64,000 bases of DNA from Acanthosepion pharaonis (taxonomy: Eukaryota; Mollusca; Cephalopoda; Sepiida; Sepiidae), in NCBI GenBank assembly GCA_903632075.3, contig CAHIKZ030005641.1, positions 1,905,768-1,969,767 on the forward strand. Direction: 5' to 3'. The position numbers and the translations under genes are program-made. The first letter of the stretch is position 1. Each line of letters opens with the position of its first letter. The notes under the pieces are model-generated. The model was not told the origin of the DNA. It searched no databases and was given only the letters and a program-made list of their open reading frames with translations. This document shows, in pieces, positions 31,487 to 42,761 of this stretch.

Positions 31487-32934
31487 CTATTGGTGGTGGT
31501 AGTCTAGATGATAATTCAAAGTTTTCCTATACTCTTAGGTGTCTAATAGAAGTGGTTGGGGAGGCTTAACATTTATTTTTTTTTTTTTTTTTTTTTTTTT
31601 TTAGGAAATTTTCCTACTACCCAACGGCTTATGAACACACAGTTTATTAATTTTTCCTGTCCTTATAGAACTCAAACAGAAACTGTAATTATTGTAGTTG
31701 GTCCAAGTTTTTACTTGCATGGTTTTATGTGACTGCATTGTTTAAAAAACCTAGTGATCCATTGTTCCTTTTTATTCTTTCCAGAATTACCACATTCCAT
31801 TCTCTGATAAGCTTAATATTTTTTTTTAATTTAAATTCTAAATTTTGACCTTTTAAATGGCCTTCCTGCTTCCACTTTTATGAAGACCCCTGTTGTATTA
31901 AAGACTTATCTCATATACATTTTAATTTTGCTGTTCTCTGACAATTTTAATAAAGTCATGTTTAATTAACAATACTATCTTAGATGCCAGGGTTAACTTA
32001 TAAATCTGCCTTTTCCCAAATGTAAATATCAGTTGGACAGCAGCTGTTCAATTTTACAGGCTGAATCTGACATGTTGTTAACATAAGTATTGTCACTGTC
32101 ATTTAATAGAAATCCTAACTCTGTAATTAAGGATTCTAAATTTATCATAAAGATAAGAGAGAAAGACTCAATTGTGGAAATGATCAAGGCATTAATAATG
32201 TCTTATCAAACGATTTTTCTAAGTAAGGTGGGCATCACATGCCAAAAGGAAATAATATTAAATAACACTACCTACACTTTAGAAGATCAAAGAATAAAAC
32301 ATGCCTCTGTTGTTTTTTGGGGTTTTTTTTTTTTTTTGTCTCTATCCTTTTCCTTCTCTCCTTGCACTCTCTTTTCTTTTGTTTTCTTTTTCTATCTTAC
32401 TTTATTACACTCTTGCCTTTTCTGATTCACATCTTCTTTTCCCCCTATTTCCTCTCCCTTGCTTTTCCAGAAAAAATATTGTAGGCAGTAAATGACTATA
32501 TTGTGTGTGTGTGTGTGTGTGATACTTATCACAGTGTGCACAAATATTGTACTATTCCAAGGCAGAAGTACCAGCATTTTGATCCTAGATATGGTGCACA
32601 TGTACTCCACCAATCCTAGATGGGGCACACAGATACTCCACTAATCCTAGTTAAAGTGCACTGATATTAAACTGTTCTTAGGCAAAAAAACAGTTTATAC
32701 ATAAATTATTCTTGCAATTTTTATGGCTACTTTACATTTTTTTTTGTTTATTTTGTTATTGCCTCTTCAGGATATAGGAAGTCATTTGTCTCCACAGATT
32801 TCTTTTCTGTCATATCTGAATTACCATAAAAGATAAGCAGAGTTGTTTTCTGTTGTTTCCTCCATGGTTTTTAATTCAGTCTTCCTTTTTTTTTATACCA
32901 GTTGCTACCCAAAGCTCGAAAATCCAGTCTCCTC
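31487..32934. other. Non-coding DNA with poly-T and (GT)n
   Basis: Poly-T is at 31573-31602, a C/T-rich stretch at 32310-32470 and (GT)n at 32502-32521. Nearby CCAATCCTAGATGG-type phrases repeat about every 45 bp between 32580 and 32660. The 111-codon frame at 32090-32425 is low-complexity Phe/Ser-rich sequence and is not supported. Confidence 0.45.
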
Positions 32935-33085
32935 TGCTATTTAACCCACAGCTAAAGGAAGAAGAAATGGTTTCACACTTTTCCCAAGGGTATTAGTGCA
33001 AAAATGAATGCAGCAGACTAGATGAGGATTTGAACTTGGCTCACCAACTCTACATTTTGCACCAATAACTGTTATGCTACCTACA
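32935..33085 (-). mobile_element. tRNA-type SINE fragment
   Basis: In reverse: a B-box-like CCAAGTTCAAATCCTCATC, body with TAATACCCTTGGGAAAAGTG, and TAGCTGTGGGTTAAATAGC. The A-box side is degraded and the tail is missing. Confidence 0.55.
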
Positions 33086-33214
33086 TATTATGACTACTAG
33101 TAATACTTAAAACTATTGTGACACTGAAATATATTCAAAGTATAAATACTTTTGACTTGGTAATTTTTCTCATCCAACAAATTGACTGTTTATAGACAAA
33201 TAGAATTTGAGATG

Positions 33215-33302
33215 TTATAATATTATATGTTATAATAATGGTATAATATTATATGTTATAATAATGGTATAATATTTTATGTTATAATAATGGTATAATA
33301 TC
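33215..33302 (+). repeat. 26-bp minisatellite, about three units
   Basis: The unit is built from GTTATAATAATGGTATAATA plus TTATAT, repeated head to tail. Confidence 0.85.
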
Positions 33303-33329
33303 CGCTTGTTGGGTCATTTCATGAACATT

Positions 33330-33612
33330 TTAACTTGTAGTGATCTATTTTTCTATGCTAACAGTTATTTCTATCACACTTCTCGCTTGTGGAATTCTCT
33401 TCTAGCTTTTAGCTTGTTAGTCAAAAATTTCAATGCAATGTCAAATGTTAACTTTGTTTTTTTTTTTTTTTATTTTAATTCTTGTTATTTTATTATTCTC
33501 TCTTTCCCTAATAGTATTTATTTCTTTTTTCACATAATCTCTAATACTCTGTAACTCATTGTGACTTAGTAGCTTTATTGCCTTGCTTGGAGTAAAATGG
33601 TTTAAAAAAATA
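33330..33612 (+). pseudogene. LINE family A, C-terminal and 3' end fragment
   Basis: The frame reads FYANSYFYHTSRLWNSLLA and KNFNAMSNVNF, the end of the jockey-like ORF. The 3' terminus follows: TAACTCATTGTGACTTAGTAG, then TTGCCTTGCTTGGAGTAAAATG, ending in an A-run. Confidence 0.7.
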
Positions 33613-33850
33613 CTAGTCATTTGTGCATGTGAAATTTCAAAAATGAAATAGAAAGAGTTTATTCTTGAATATTTTTTTTTTTAAATTTAAAACTTTTTTA
33701 AAACACTTCAGCTTTTATGCACTCATCTCAAAACTTTTATAAAATTTTATAAAAGTTCATAGGTAGTCTAGTTTGCTATTTTAATTCATTGCTAATTGAT
33801 CCCCTGACAGAAACCAAAACAAAACCTGCTCATTTTGATTCTTAAAATAT

Positions 33851-34127
33851 GCTTACAGCCATCACATGTTGAAACACCAATTCCCATGCAATCACTGAAG
33901 TTAATGTTGAGCCTGGTCAGTACTTAGGTGAAATACCAAGTGTCATAATCTTGGATGTGCAGTTGGCATAATGGGTACTTTGTTAATCAGAGGGTCAAGT
34001 TCCAATTCCAGTTGGATTTCTTATATTCACTTATGCACAAATACCCTTGGGAAAGGTATGATTACACCTCTTTTCCCTCTAGCTATGGGTTAATTAGTAA
34101 GAATTGTATCTTTCTTCTTTTATATGT
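33851..34127 (+). mobile_element. 5S/tRNA chimeric SINE, 5' part, split by a LINE
   Basis: It begins GCTTACAGCCATCACATGTTG, followed by CACCAATTCCCATGCAATCA, TTGAGCCTGGTCAGTACTTAG and GAAATACCAAGTG: the order of a complete 5S rRNA head. The tRNA-like block follows (GTTGGCATAATGGGT; B box TCAAGTTCCAATTCCAG). The body ends at CTATGGGTTAATTAGTAAG. The 3' tail continues at 34601. Confidence 0.78.
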
Positions 34128-34600
34128 CATATCCCTTCAGGACATAGGCGATCATGGCCCTCCACATCTTCCTGTTCCTTGTAGCTCTTAATAGGTTTTG
34201 TCTTTTTGTTATTTCCCCACACCCTGTTCTTTCACCCATTTATTCAAGCCCATCAAGTATGATACACACTACTTTCCTCTGTCCCTCTTTCCCTCAATCT
34301 GTCCTGTGAGTATCAGATTTTCCAAGCCCACCTTCTTCATTACATGCCACAGAAATTCAACTACCTCTTCCTGATGTTAATTACAAGTTTCTTTTTTGTT
34401 TCTATTTTCTCTAAAACCTTGTCATTGCTCACATGTTCGGTCCATGATATCTTCAGCATCTTTCTGTAGAACCACATTTCTGTTGCTTCAAGTCTCTTCT
34501 TCATCTTTAAGGATATCGTCCAGCATTCATTGCCATATAGGAGGACAGATATCATGTAACAGTTCAATACTCTTTTCTTTGTGTCTAATGACATTTTATC
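34128..34600 (-). pseudogene. LINE family B fragment inserted in the SINE
   Basis: A 77-codon frame on the minus strand includes LNCYMISVLLYGNECWTI, KKRLEATEMWFYRKMLKISW and EHVSNDKVLEKIE. This is the conserved post-RT C-terminal region of non-LTR retrotransposons. The terminus near 34140 matches other B copies. Confidence 0.75.
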
Positions 34601-34729
34601 ACTAAATCATTATCTCCAAAAAAAAATTCTTACAATCTAAAAATATTTTCTGGCTTTAAATAACCTGCAAAGGTTTGATAAGCTGTAGAAAATGAATGAA
34701 TGAATCAATCAATCAATCAAATACTGATT
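34601..34729 (+). mobile_element. SINE 3' tail of the split copy
   Basis: AAATCATTATCTCCAAAAAA, CTTACAATCTAAAAATATTT, CTGGCTTTAAATAACCTGCA and an (AATC)n/(AATG)n end. This continues the SINE interrupted at 34128. Confidence 0.75.
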
Positions 34730-34914
34730 AACTACACAGGCATGTCTTTTAGATTTATTTACATCCTCTGGAATACAAACGTATAGAAAGTACCATGGCT
34801 ATAAAGTGAGTTTATATATTGATTGTAATATAGAATTGATTGCCATCTTTATTGCCATTTTATAATTCCTTGTTTGTTGATCAAATTCTAATAACATAGG
34901 AAGCCACAACCCAT

Positions 34915-35050
34915 GCATTAATTAGTAAAACTTACAGCATTAAATCATTATTATCGCAAAAAAACAAAATCTTACAATCTAACAATATTTTCTGGCTTTA
35001 ATTAACCTGCAAAGGATTAATAAACTATAGAAAATGAATCAATCAATTTT
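34915..35050 (+). mobile_element. SINE 3' tail fragment
   Basis: TTAATTAGTAAAACTTACAG, AAATCATTATTATCGC, TATTTTCTGGCTTTAATTAA and AATGAATCAATCAAT follow the same tail. Confidence 0.65.
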
Positions 35051-35590
35051 TAAAAAAATGAAATTGAAAGTTGTAATATGGAATACTTTTTTTATCATTG
35101 ATGAAGCACTCCAGATTACAAATTTCATTTTTTTTTTTTCTTTCATTTCAAGAAATGTTGTATGAGCTTATTTTGTTTTGGATTCTGTAGAAAGATCAGT
35201 TTGCAATGAATTTACATAGCAAACTGGACCCCCTATTAAAGTTATAAAATGCTTAATCTATAGTGATATAGAAAACAAATGAAAAAATTATTATTTCTAG
35301 TTGCAGTGCCAATTCGACAATTTCTGAAAAAAAAAAAAGAAAAAAAATGAAAGCCTTTAACAAACCCAATATTAATTTGTTACTAAGCTAATGATAAACA
35401 GGAAAATTATTTACTGATATAATTTCCATCTCCTCCAATGGCTTTAAGTGGCCAATTGTCAATAGAAGTTAATTTGATAATTTCTTCAGCTTTGTAAATA
35501 GCTAATATTTTCCATTTTTGGATACAAATTGCTTGCCACATAAACACTCCTTTTGACAATACCCTAGAATTTTTTTTTTTTTTTTTTTTT
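35051..35590. other. Non-coding DNA
   Basis: Nothing recognised except A/T homopolymers at 35125-35140, 35326-35347 and 35570-35592. Confidence 0.4.
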
Positions 35591-35593
35591 TAC

Positions 35594-36130
35594 AGTGGTG
35601 TTCACCCTGTACAAGGCCTTGGGGCCACTCAAGGTAGAGGATTTCAGAGTAAGAGGTACAGCATATGAGGATAGGTGGGAAAGATAACAGTTAAACCTAG
35701 ACTTGAATAGGTTAAGATTGTAGGAATCAGGGAAGCAGCCTCTTAGGAGTCAGTTCTAGAGTGGAACTTAGATCTCACAAGGGGGTGGGGATGGATATGA
35801 AGGGAATGCAGGTGGTTCTAAATAATGTTCATGGCATGATGGATTTTAGCCATAAAGGGTAGAACAGGTGGAACACTCTCCATAGAAGTAGCAACAGAGC
35901 AACGAGAGGCTTGCAATATCTCATCTTTGAGAAAGGGGTTGCAGAGTAGAAAATAATTTGTCACTCATAAGGACATGGAGATGCCTTTGGACTCTTGAGA
36001 GTGGAAAGTGAAGACTGGGCAGATCCTTTCCATATATGACAGCAGTAATCCATTTTCGACCTGAAAATTGCAGAGGTAGAGGATTAGCAGGATTTAGATA
36101 CGGGAAACATGGAATCCACACCATAACTCT
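35594..36130 (-). pseudogene. LINE C-terminal domain (jockey-like subfamily)
   Basis: In reverse it matches the relic at 18.74-19.15 kb. The frame at 35921-36124 reads SRVQRHLHVLMSDKLFSTLQ preceded by FSGRKWITAVIYG. The poly-T at 35570-35592 fits a poly-A tail of this minus-strand copy. Confidence 0.68.
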
Positions 36131-36300
36131 GTCTATTTAAACACTTAATTGCCTAAGATGTGATAACAGTGTAAGCAATGTTGTGCATGAAAATAACATT
36201 TTTTATTTGAATATGGCTGTCTTCTTTTTAAGTTGTCTGAAGTTTAACCTTTAGGAATTCAATATAGGTAGAAGAGGTCATTTTGTGGCCCATATTGCAT
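36131..36300. other. Non-coding DNA
   Basis: Nothing recognised. Confidence 0.3.
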
Positions 36301-36309
36301 AAAAAAATA

Positions 36310-36640
36310 AAATTATTTGGGTTATGTCACTTTTTTGGATCAGTCAACCAATGCTTTTATCCACTGGACCATATGTCCTTGATCCAAAAAAAGTGACTTT
36401 TAAAAGTTGTTAGTTCAATCCCTGGCCTTGAGTTATCAAGGTGATTTAACTAAAACTGAGATATCCAAAGCATGGTACCTGGAATTAGAACAATCTACCC
36501 CCATGGACTAAATAAAGGGTTTGGTTTGAAATTCCAACAAATATCACTTGAAGTAGGCTGAAGCATACAATGGCCAAAATGTTGTGAATGTAACAGTAAA
36601 GATAACCGCACTCCGAATAATGTAAACAGTGTAAATGAGT
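36310..36640 (+). repeat. tRNA-like repeat with internal palindrome
   Basis: GTCACTTTTTTGGATCA (36326-36342) and its complement (36380-36397, one extra A) flank an inverted A-box-like block. A B-box-like GTTAGTTCAATCCCTGG (about 36408) follows on the + strand, then AACAAATATCACTTGAAGTAGG and CAGTAAAGATAAC as at 25.34-25.42 kb. It is related to the fold-back at 24.98 kb, but the A-box block is in opposite orientation to the B box. Confidence 0.5.
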
Positions 36641-38690
36641 TGCCATGATTTTTTCTTAATAATTTAGAAAAAGATGATATATAGAAAGGTAATAGATTCT
36701 ATCCAGTCCTGTTGAAGGAATGCTTAATGGAAAACTTCATTTAAATCCGTGCCATAGTTTTTAGGTTACAGAGAATTGAATGCTCAATACTTTGCTGCTA
36801 CTAATGACTCTGATTATCTTTGCTTCTTCTTGAGATGCTGGCAGAATTATTAGATCATTTTTATTTTTTTTTATTTTTGAGATAAATGCTTTTCAGCCGT
36901 CTGGTATTGTTACTTAGAATTTTATCAGAAACTGAACTGGTTTACAGAAATTGCTATTGTTTATAATAGCAATCCTGAATAGCTTTTGAAAACCTCAAAA
37001 TAGACCCAGTCTTCTTGATTTGTGCAGATAATACAGTACTTTTAGGTAAACTTTTAGTTGCTTAATACATCATCATCAGTCCTATGACTGGCTGTGGTTG
37101 TAGGTTGCGGAACACCTAACCATTTCACTTCACATACCTGGGTTGAAAACCAGAGTATTCATTCGTGGGTAGTAAGTCTTGGGATAAGTAGATCTGGCAG
37201 GAACCATCTCTCTTCAGGACAAACTTTAACTTGAAGGCTCACCTTGGTCACAGACATCTAGCCATTGATTCCATTAGGAAAACCCTTTGTCAGTTTAGGA
37301 AGCCCTCTATCCAGTGATGCTGTGTCATTACCACACAGCTATAGAGACCAGTCTAAACCATTGTTCCTGCAAAAAGGTTAATCTGATTTTTGACTAACCA
37401 CTCTCTTCACTACAAATGCCTGGTGGGGGAACTGGTTTATTTGTTGATGACCTGACCAGGGGTTTTAATAAAAAACAAAGTAGGGGTCAGAAAATCATTT
37501 AAAGTGAGAAATTAATAAAATGGCTGAATTAATAAGCTTGGTGGGGTTGGAAAATTTCCTTAAAAAATAAACATCTAACCTCATCAGATGCCTAAGAGTA
37601 ATTTGTTGTTAAATCCCTATTTTACATTGTAAATTTAATTCATTGATTTTTCAGTATGGGGGGCATTATGCATTCTGAAGACGGTAGCAAGTGTTCAGTG
37701 GTTTAGTGGGTGTTTAGGAGGTGCTATAATTTTATCAGGAGAGTTAAATGATTTAACCTTTGAATGGTAAGTCACAATATTTTGTACACTAGTTAGTATA
37801 ATATAGTATAACTAGTATTGTGGCAAGTCTCAATATTTGATATACTCATTTGTTTATATTTATTCTGATATATTTACATTTTGCTGAAATTTTTAGCATT
37901 TTGCTCCAGTTGACATATGAAGCAAAAAAAGTTGCAAGCTGAAGTACAGCTGCTTCTATAGTCTGACCCAGTGACCCTCACTTGCCTGTTCCTGCCAGGG
38001 CTTACTTCTGATGATTGTTTGCTTGGCATGTTCACATTACAGCTGATGTTTCTCCAAATAGTTGTGAAGAATACTATTAGCAATTTTGAATGTTATTCAA
38101 AATAGCAAGAAGACAAGATGACAATAACCTTAAGAAAGGCTTTACTCAATAAAAACAAAAAAAAAAATGAGCAGAACAGCGCTATCAGTGTCTCTCCATA
38201 TAATTTTGACCTCCCCAGAATACAGCACAATTTATAAAGAAAAAAATCTATGTTCATTTACATCCAATCATTTAGTTTATTGCATAACACAAAAGAATAA
38301 TGTTTATTTACATAACAAATCCTTTCCCTCAAAAGTGTTTGCAATGCTGTTTCCACTATCCTTGTGGAATTAGTTTTAGGCTCCTATATCTGTATAGGAA
38401 TGTCTAGAGGTTCAACAATTTTGATAGAGCTTTTTCAGTCACACTGATTGGTGTATGATATGACATAATTGGATCATTTGTGTCTGAATTTCTGAAATGA
38501 GGAGTTATTATTTACATTGTTTGCAGTTGGAATAATGTCCTCATCTCTGTTACTTCTCTCTAGCCTTCTTCAGGTGTTTATTGATCCAGGTAACCTTTAG
38601 GGAATTTCCAACTGAACACTTTATTCAATCTAGAGGTATATTTTTCTCATTATTCTGTCCATATCATGGGCTATCTTGTCATGATTATTA
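36641..38690. other. Non-coding DNA, unrecognised
   Basis: A stretch at about 37070-37440 (TATGACTGGCTGTGGTTGTAG, CCTGGGTTGAAAACCAG) is less AT-rich and may be an old repeat. Frames of 68-69 codons at 37874-38083 and 38167-38373 have no recognisable domain. Confidence 0.4.
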
Positions 38691-38694
38691 TTTT

Positions 38695-38820
38695 TTTTTA
38701 AGTACTGCTTAGTTGTTAATAGTCCTGTTTCCACTGAGTCTGATCCTATCTGTATTAGCCAGACCAAGAATTAAACTCTCAGTTGCTATGCCACAATGTT
38801 CACTAACCAATATATGTTTA
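38695..38820 (-). mobile_element. tRNA-like SINE head
   Basis: It shares AGTACTGCTTAGTTGTTAAT, CAGACCAAGAATTAAACTCTC, TTGCTATGCCACAATGTTCAC and TAACCAATA with the copy at 49.37-49.49 kb. That copy preserves a clear B box. Confidence 0.45.
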
Positions 38821-39037
38821 TGAATAATTTGTCTTTGTTATAGAAGCTACTATTTAGTGTCAATCTATAGTTAAACTTATATCTTTGGTTAGATCCCCAG
38901 ATAGATTTGCTGGACTTAACAATGGAGGATCTCAAGTGGGATACTTTGTCTTTATTGTGGGTGAGATGTTCTGATTTCTTGGCAATTTCATAGAGTCAAG
39001 GGAGGTGTGAAAAGTATGCAGATAGCAGACACTTGCT
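38821..39037. other. Non-coding DNA
   Basis: Nothing recognised. Confidence 0.3.
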
Positions 39038-39259
39038 ATGGTTGATACTATAGAAGCATGCACTTTTTATGGAAAATATCTTCTAGAACCTTTATGTATT
39101 GAAGACAAGTTAGAAAATCTTCCATTAATATGTAAAACTGACAATGCAGGCCTATATAAGTCTGCTCACTCACCTACTCAAATATTAGATAAAAGGTTGA
39201 GAATTGAAACTGCAGTTATTCATGAAATGCTTGAACAAAAGCTAATACATAAACTTTAA
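39038..39259 (+). pseudogene. LTR-retrotransposon RNase H fragment (copia-like)
   Basis: A 73-codon open frame reads FYGKYLLEPLCIEDK, LPLICKTDNAGLY and QILDKRLRIETAVIHEMLEQ. The TDN and DKRLRI motifs and the EML helix match the RNase H domain of copia-type retrotransposons. It stops before the usual C-terminal QLADCLTK-like segment. It is isolated, and other parts of a related element lie at 40.6-41.46 kb. Confidence 0.6.
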
Positions 39260-39282
39260 TGGAAGCCATAGCTTCTTCAGCA

Positions 39283-39905
39283 TAAAAACAGGGGTCCTTC
39301 AGGGTGATGCCATTGCACCCTTGAATCAATAAAATCTGTCAAATTTTTTACGTACCTGGGAAACGAGATAAATTTTACTTAAAAGTATGTGAAAATTTGC
39401 ATAGCTACAGCCTGGGCCACCATGAATTAAATGGATGTAATCTAAAAATCTGATTGGCAAGACAACCTCAAGCAGAAATACTCTTGAGCCACTGTAGAGC
39501 TGGTGTTAATGTATAGTGCCACTGCCTGGACATTAACTGAAACCCTAGAGTTTAAGCTTGATGGAACCTACACTTGGATGCCAAGAGCTATACTCAATAT
39601 CTCTTGGGGGCAACATCCAACTAAATCACATCTCTTTAGACCCATTCGTGATATTTCTACAATGTTACACAAACACAGAATGTGCTCTGCAGAACACTGC
39701 TGGTAAGCAAAACAAGAAATCAGAAGAGTTCTACTGCTCTGGACCCCTAGCCATGAAGCAAGACCAGTTGGTCACCCAGCAATCACCTACATTGACCAGC
39801 TATGTTATGACACAGAATGTCGCCCTAATGATCTTCTGAACTTGATGCAGAACTGTAATGGCTGACATGATAGATTCTTGAATGTCTGATCTAACTTGAC
39901 CGAAT
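39283..39905 (+). pseudogene. LINE C-terminal fragment (third family)
   Basis: Across frames: SFSIKTGVLQGDAIAP, the RT thumb region YLGNEINFT, VELVLMYSATAWTLTETLE, LDGTYTWMPRAILNISWGQH, then HRMCSAEHCW and LLLWTPSHEARPVGHPA. This is the post-RT C-terminal order of non-LTR retrotransposons (LYGSxTWTLT, MLRxxLNxSW, GHCxR type). It has multiple frameshifts. Confidence 0.68.
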
Positions 39906-40419
39906 AATAAAAACAAAGAGAAGCAAAGGGCAAAAATTGGAAATTAGAATTTAATTTTAACTCAAGATAATATAGGAATTTCATTTAGGATTAGACACAC
40001 ATTGTTCTTAGTATCAAATATTTAAATGTGAAATGGTGAGACTAACAAGACAAACGTTGAGTCAGCAATGAAACATTAGATATATTTGGTAAATAATACA
40101 AGGATTGAAATTTATGTAATGTTTTATTTGTTTGTATATTTTTAGACAAAGAGTAAGATTACTGCTTACTCATGTTGGTTGATCATCTTGTTATTTGCTT
40201 GTCTTGGTTGTATCTTGTATTGATTCCACCTCATATTTTGTTTACTTATGTGTAACTTGATTTTTGATTTTCTTTTTACCAAGAAATCATCAGTTTATGA
40301 TGCACCTTTTCCATGGATGAATGCCAAATTTTCATTTGTTTGGTTGGTTGGTTGATTTTATGCCATGTCAATCCTTGTTGGATGTTTTAATATCAAATTT
40401 AGTATATAGCTCCCAATAA
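39906..40419. other. Non-coding DNA
   Basis: AT-rich, nothing recognised. Confidence 0.35.
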
Positions 40420-40550
40420 GGATTCACCTGCCAATTAAAAATGAGCATACCCTTTTCTATAACAGCTTCTAATAATTTGCTCAAAGGGGTGAAAAATTCG
40501 TTGGCCTTTGGAATCTATGCTGGGCAATTTCACATACACTCCAGATCTCA
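40420..40550 (+). repeat. Direct repeat with 41995-42110
   Basis: CCTGCCAATTAAAAATGAGC, TATAACAGCTTCTAATAATTTGC, AAAGGGGTGAAA and GGCCTTTGGAATCTATGCTGGGC recur in the same order 1.57 kb downstream. The pair brackets the copia-like scraps and the SINE at 41.5 kb. Confidence 0.7.
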
Positions 40551-40599
40551 AAAAGAATGAAAGCTTTGTCCTGGGATATTAAAAATAAGTCTGTTGAAG

Positions 40600-41300
40600 A
40601 AAAAAAAGAAAAGTAGCAGAAAAATTTCACAAGCAATTTAGTCCTTCCAGTTATGAGAAAATGTCTACTCTTCTGAAAGATGCTGGAGTTCTTGATGATG
40701 AACTTATGAAACAGCTTCAGGAAATTACTTACAATTATATGCTTACAATACAAGAGAGTGTAACCAAAGCCCAATGTTGGTTTCTCTTTAGCAAAATACT
40801 TTAATGAAATGGTGTTTAAAGAGATTAAAGGCATTAAACTTCTTCATTTTACCAAATACAGTGTAATGTCTAAAATAAAATCAAAAAATTAAATTATTGA
40901 CATTTTATTTCCGTTTTGGATTGCATTTTTTTTTTCTAATCAATAACAGACAAGAATTCAACAACAAAGATTTTAAAGATATGACTTCAAACTTTAATAT
41001 CATTGTATGGATTTTATTAATTAGTCCATATTGAGTGTCACAATGCTTTACTTAACAAAATGGTACTCAAAACTATAGAAAATAATGGTTGCAGTTTAGA
41101 ACTTACTATTGTTTAGTTACTGTACTGCAAAAATACTTTACATAATGTTAATGGTTCTAGACCAAATCAGTTAGTGTTTGAACATAATCCTAACATGTCT
41201 ACTTTTGTGATAAATAAACTCCCTTGAATACTATCCAGGCAGAAAGAAAGTCTTTCATACAGGCAGAATCTATATATTTATGCTCTACATGATTCTGGTC
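40600..41300 (+). pseudogene. LTR-retrotransposon integrase fragment
   Basis: The frames give EKMSTLLKDAGVLDDELM (zinc-finger helix region), then PNVGFLFAKYFNEMVFKEIK (FNE..D-type start of the catalytic core). Further on are NGCSLELT, CKNTLHNVNGSRPNQLVFE and HNPNMSTFVINKLP. The order fits an integrase of copia- or gypsy-type elements. Many stops and frameshifts; nothing functional. Confidence 0.55.
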
Positions 41301-41304
41301 ACAT

Positions 41305-41460
41305 GGATGAGGCTCAGAATTGAAACAGAGATTATTTGCAAAATGTTGGAACAAAGGATTGTACATAAACTTGAATTCTCAGCTCAAGCCAGATTGCAGT
41401 TGGCCTGACTAGGAGAGGAGTCTCCTCAAACAAGATTCTGGATCATGTATGTGAGCCCAG
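41305..41460 (+). pseudogene. RNase H C-terminal fragment (copia-like)
   Basis: LRIETEIICKMLEQRIVHKLEF, then SAQARLQLA and, after a stop, TRRGVSSNKILDH-like sequence in another frame. It is the same protein region as 39.04-39.26 kb but continues further. Integrase followed by RNase H fits copia gene order with the reverse transcriptase deleted. Confidence 0.5.
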
Positions 41461-41477
41461 AATCATCTCTTATAGGA

Positions 41478-41780
41478 GGCACAGTGGAGTGATGGATAGA
41501 CTTGGATTGAGAAAATGGAGGGCCAAGTTTGAATTATAGTTGAATCCATTACATTCACTTACATGCTAATACCCTTGGGAAAAGTGTGAATGGGGAAATA
41601 GTAGGACAAACTGGGTTCTATAGCCTTGGATAGCAACTGGTCTAGGAGAATGACAGCTCTGAATTCAAAACCTGCGAAAGGTCGTTTGGGGATCCTGTGG
41701 CACAAAGTGCACCGAGTCTCTGTATTCAGCCCTTCAAAAAGTGTGGATGGTTCTGTACAAAACCTTCACCACTATAATCA
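41478..41780 (+). mobile_element. tRNA-type SINE with alternative tail
   Basis: GGCACAGTGGAGTGATGGAT (A box), AAGTTTGAATTATAG (B box), TAATACCCTTGGGAAAAGTG, then the tail ACTGGGTTCTATAGCCTTGG, AACTGGTCTAGGAGAATGAC and GGATCCTGTGGCAC. It ends at a TA microsatellite. Confidence 0.7.
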
Positions 41781-41782
41781 AA

Positions 41783-41785
<3 letters not shown>

Positions 41786-41823
<38 letters not shown>
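41786..41823. repeat. (AT)n microsatellite
   Basis: A 38-bp AT run at the SINE 3' end. Confidence 0.9.
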
Positions 41824-41825
<2 letters not shown>

Positions 41826-41994
41826 TTGATGTGGAAGCTGATAAATAAGCTGCCACTATTGTTTACATGAAAAGAGAAAAGACAGAGAGAGTCATTAACT
41901 TAGCTCTTCTACCTTTCAGATGGAGATTATTAATGCTAATCCTCCCAAGAATTGAACTCTTCATCCTTAGATAACAAATATTTTTGAATAACCC

Positions 41995-42110
41995 TGTTCT
42001 ACCTGCCAATAAAAAACGAGCCCATCTTTTTTTATAACAGCTTCTAATAATTTGCTGAAAGGGGTGAAACATTCATAGGCCTTTGGAATCTATACTGGGC
42101 GATTTCAAAG
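41995..42110 (+). repeat. Direct repeat, second copy
   Basis: Matches 40420-40550. It is immediately followed by a TA microsatellite. Confidence 0.7.
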
Positions 42111-42118
42111 CTTAGACA

Positions 42119-42119
<1 letters not shown>

Positions 42120-42161
<42 letters not shown>
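42120..42161. repeat. (AT)n microsatellite
   Basis: A perfect AT run of about 40 bp. Confidence 0.9.
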
Positions 42162-42164
<3 letters not shown>

Positions 42165-42719
42165 TGCAACTTAAGAGAGTGGGCTTGTCCCTGTGTAATG
42201 ATTTTCTCAGTGTAAAAATATTCATGGATACATTACTATGCAAATCTATGCTCCTGCCCAGCTCCAGAAATCACTGGAACTATGGTCAACTGACACTTAA
42301 GACCTGTTAGTGACTTGCATACAAGTCCACATATTGTGCAACAGCAAGGATGTTGAGACATATCACAGGAATATTTACTGATGCTTTTCACCATTGTCCT
42401 TCATATGTTAGTTGGTCAATATGACTGATTTCAAAATTTCTGATACCACTCTGGTACAAATATCTCCAGTTATTTCTATCCAGGGCAGTTTTGTTGCAGT
42501 AAGTATGAGGTACATTGACAGCTGAGAGGTTACTCTTTAACTTGTGTTTATAACTGAGCCACACTTATCTAACAGTCCTTTGTCCACTGTCAAGCTGGCT
42601 ATACATGAGGACTTTAGGTATTCTCTCCTCACCCAATCCTTGCAACATGACCAGCCCAAGTGAATATGTGACTAAGTCTCAGTTCCACCAATGTTGCATT
42701 TTGTGAGAAGCTCAGCATT

Positions 42720-42721
<2 letters not shown>
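42162..42721. other. Unrecognised less AT-rich stretch
   Basis: Mixed-composition DNA (for example CACCCAATCCTTGCAACATG) that may be an old LINE fragment on the minus strand. No motif is clear enough to assign. Confidence 0.35.

Positions 42722-42758
<37 letters not shown>
42722..42758. repeat. (AT)n microsatellite
   Basis: A 37-bp AT run. Confidence 0.9.

Positions 42759-42761
<3 letters not shown>

Noticed and set aside
33851..33950. Possible 5S rRNA gene
   Set aside because: The 5S-like sequence is mutated, lacks a terminator, and is joined to a tRNA-like block and SINE tail at several loci.
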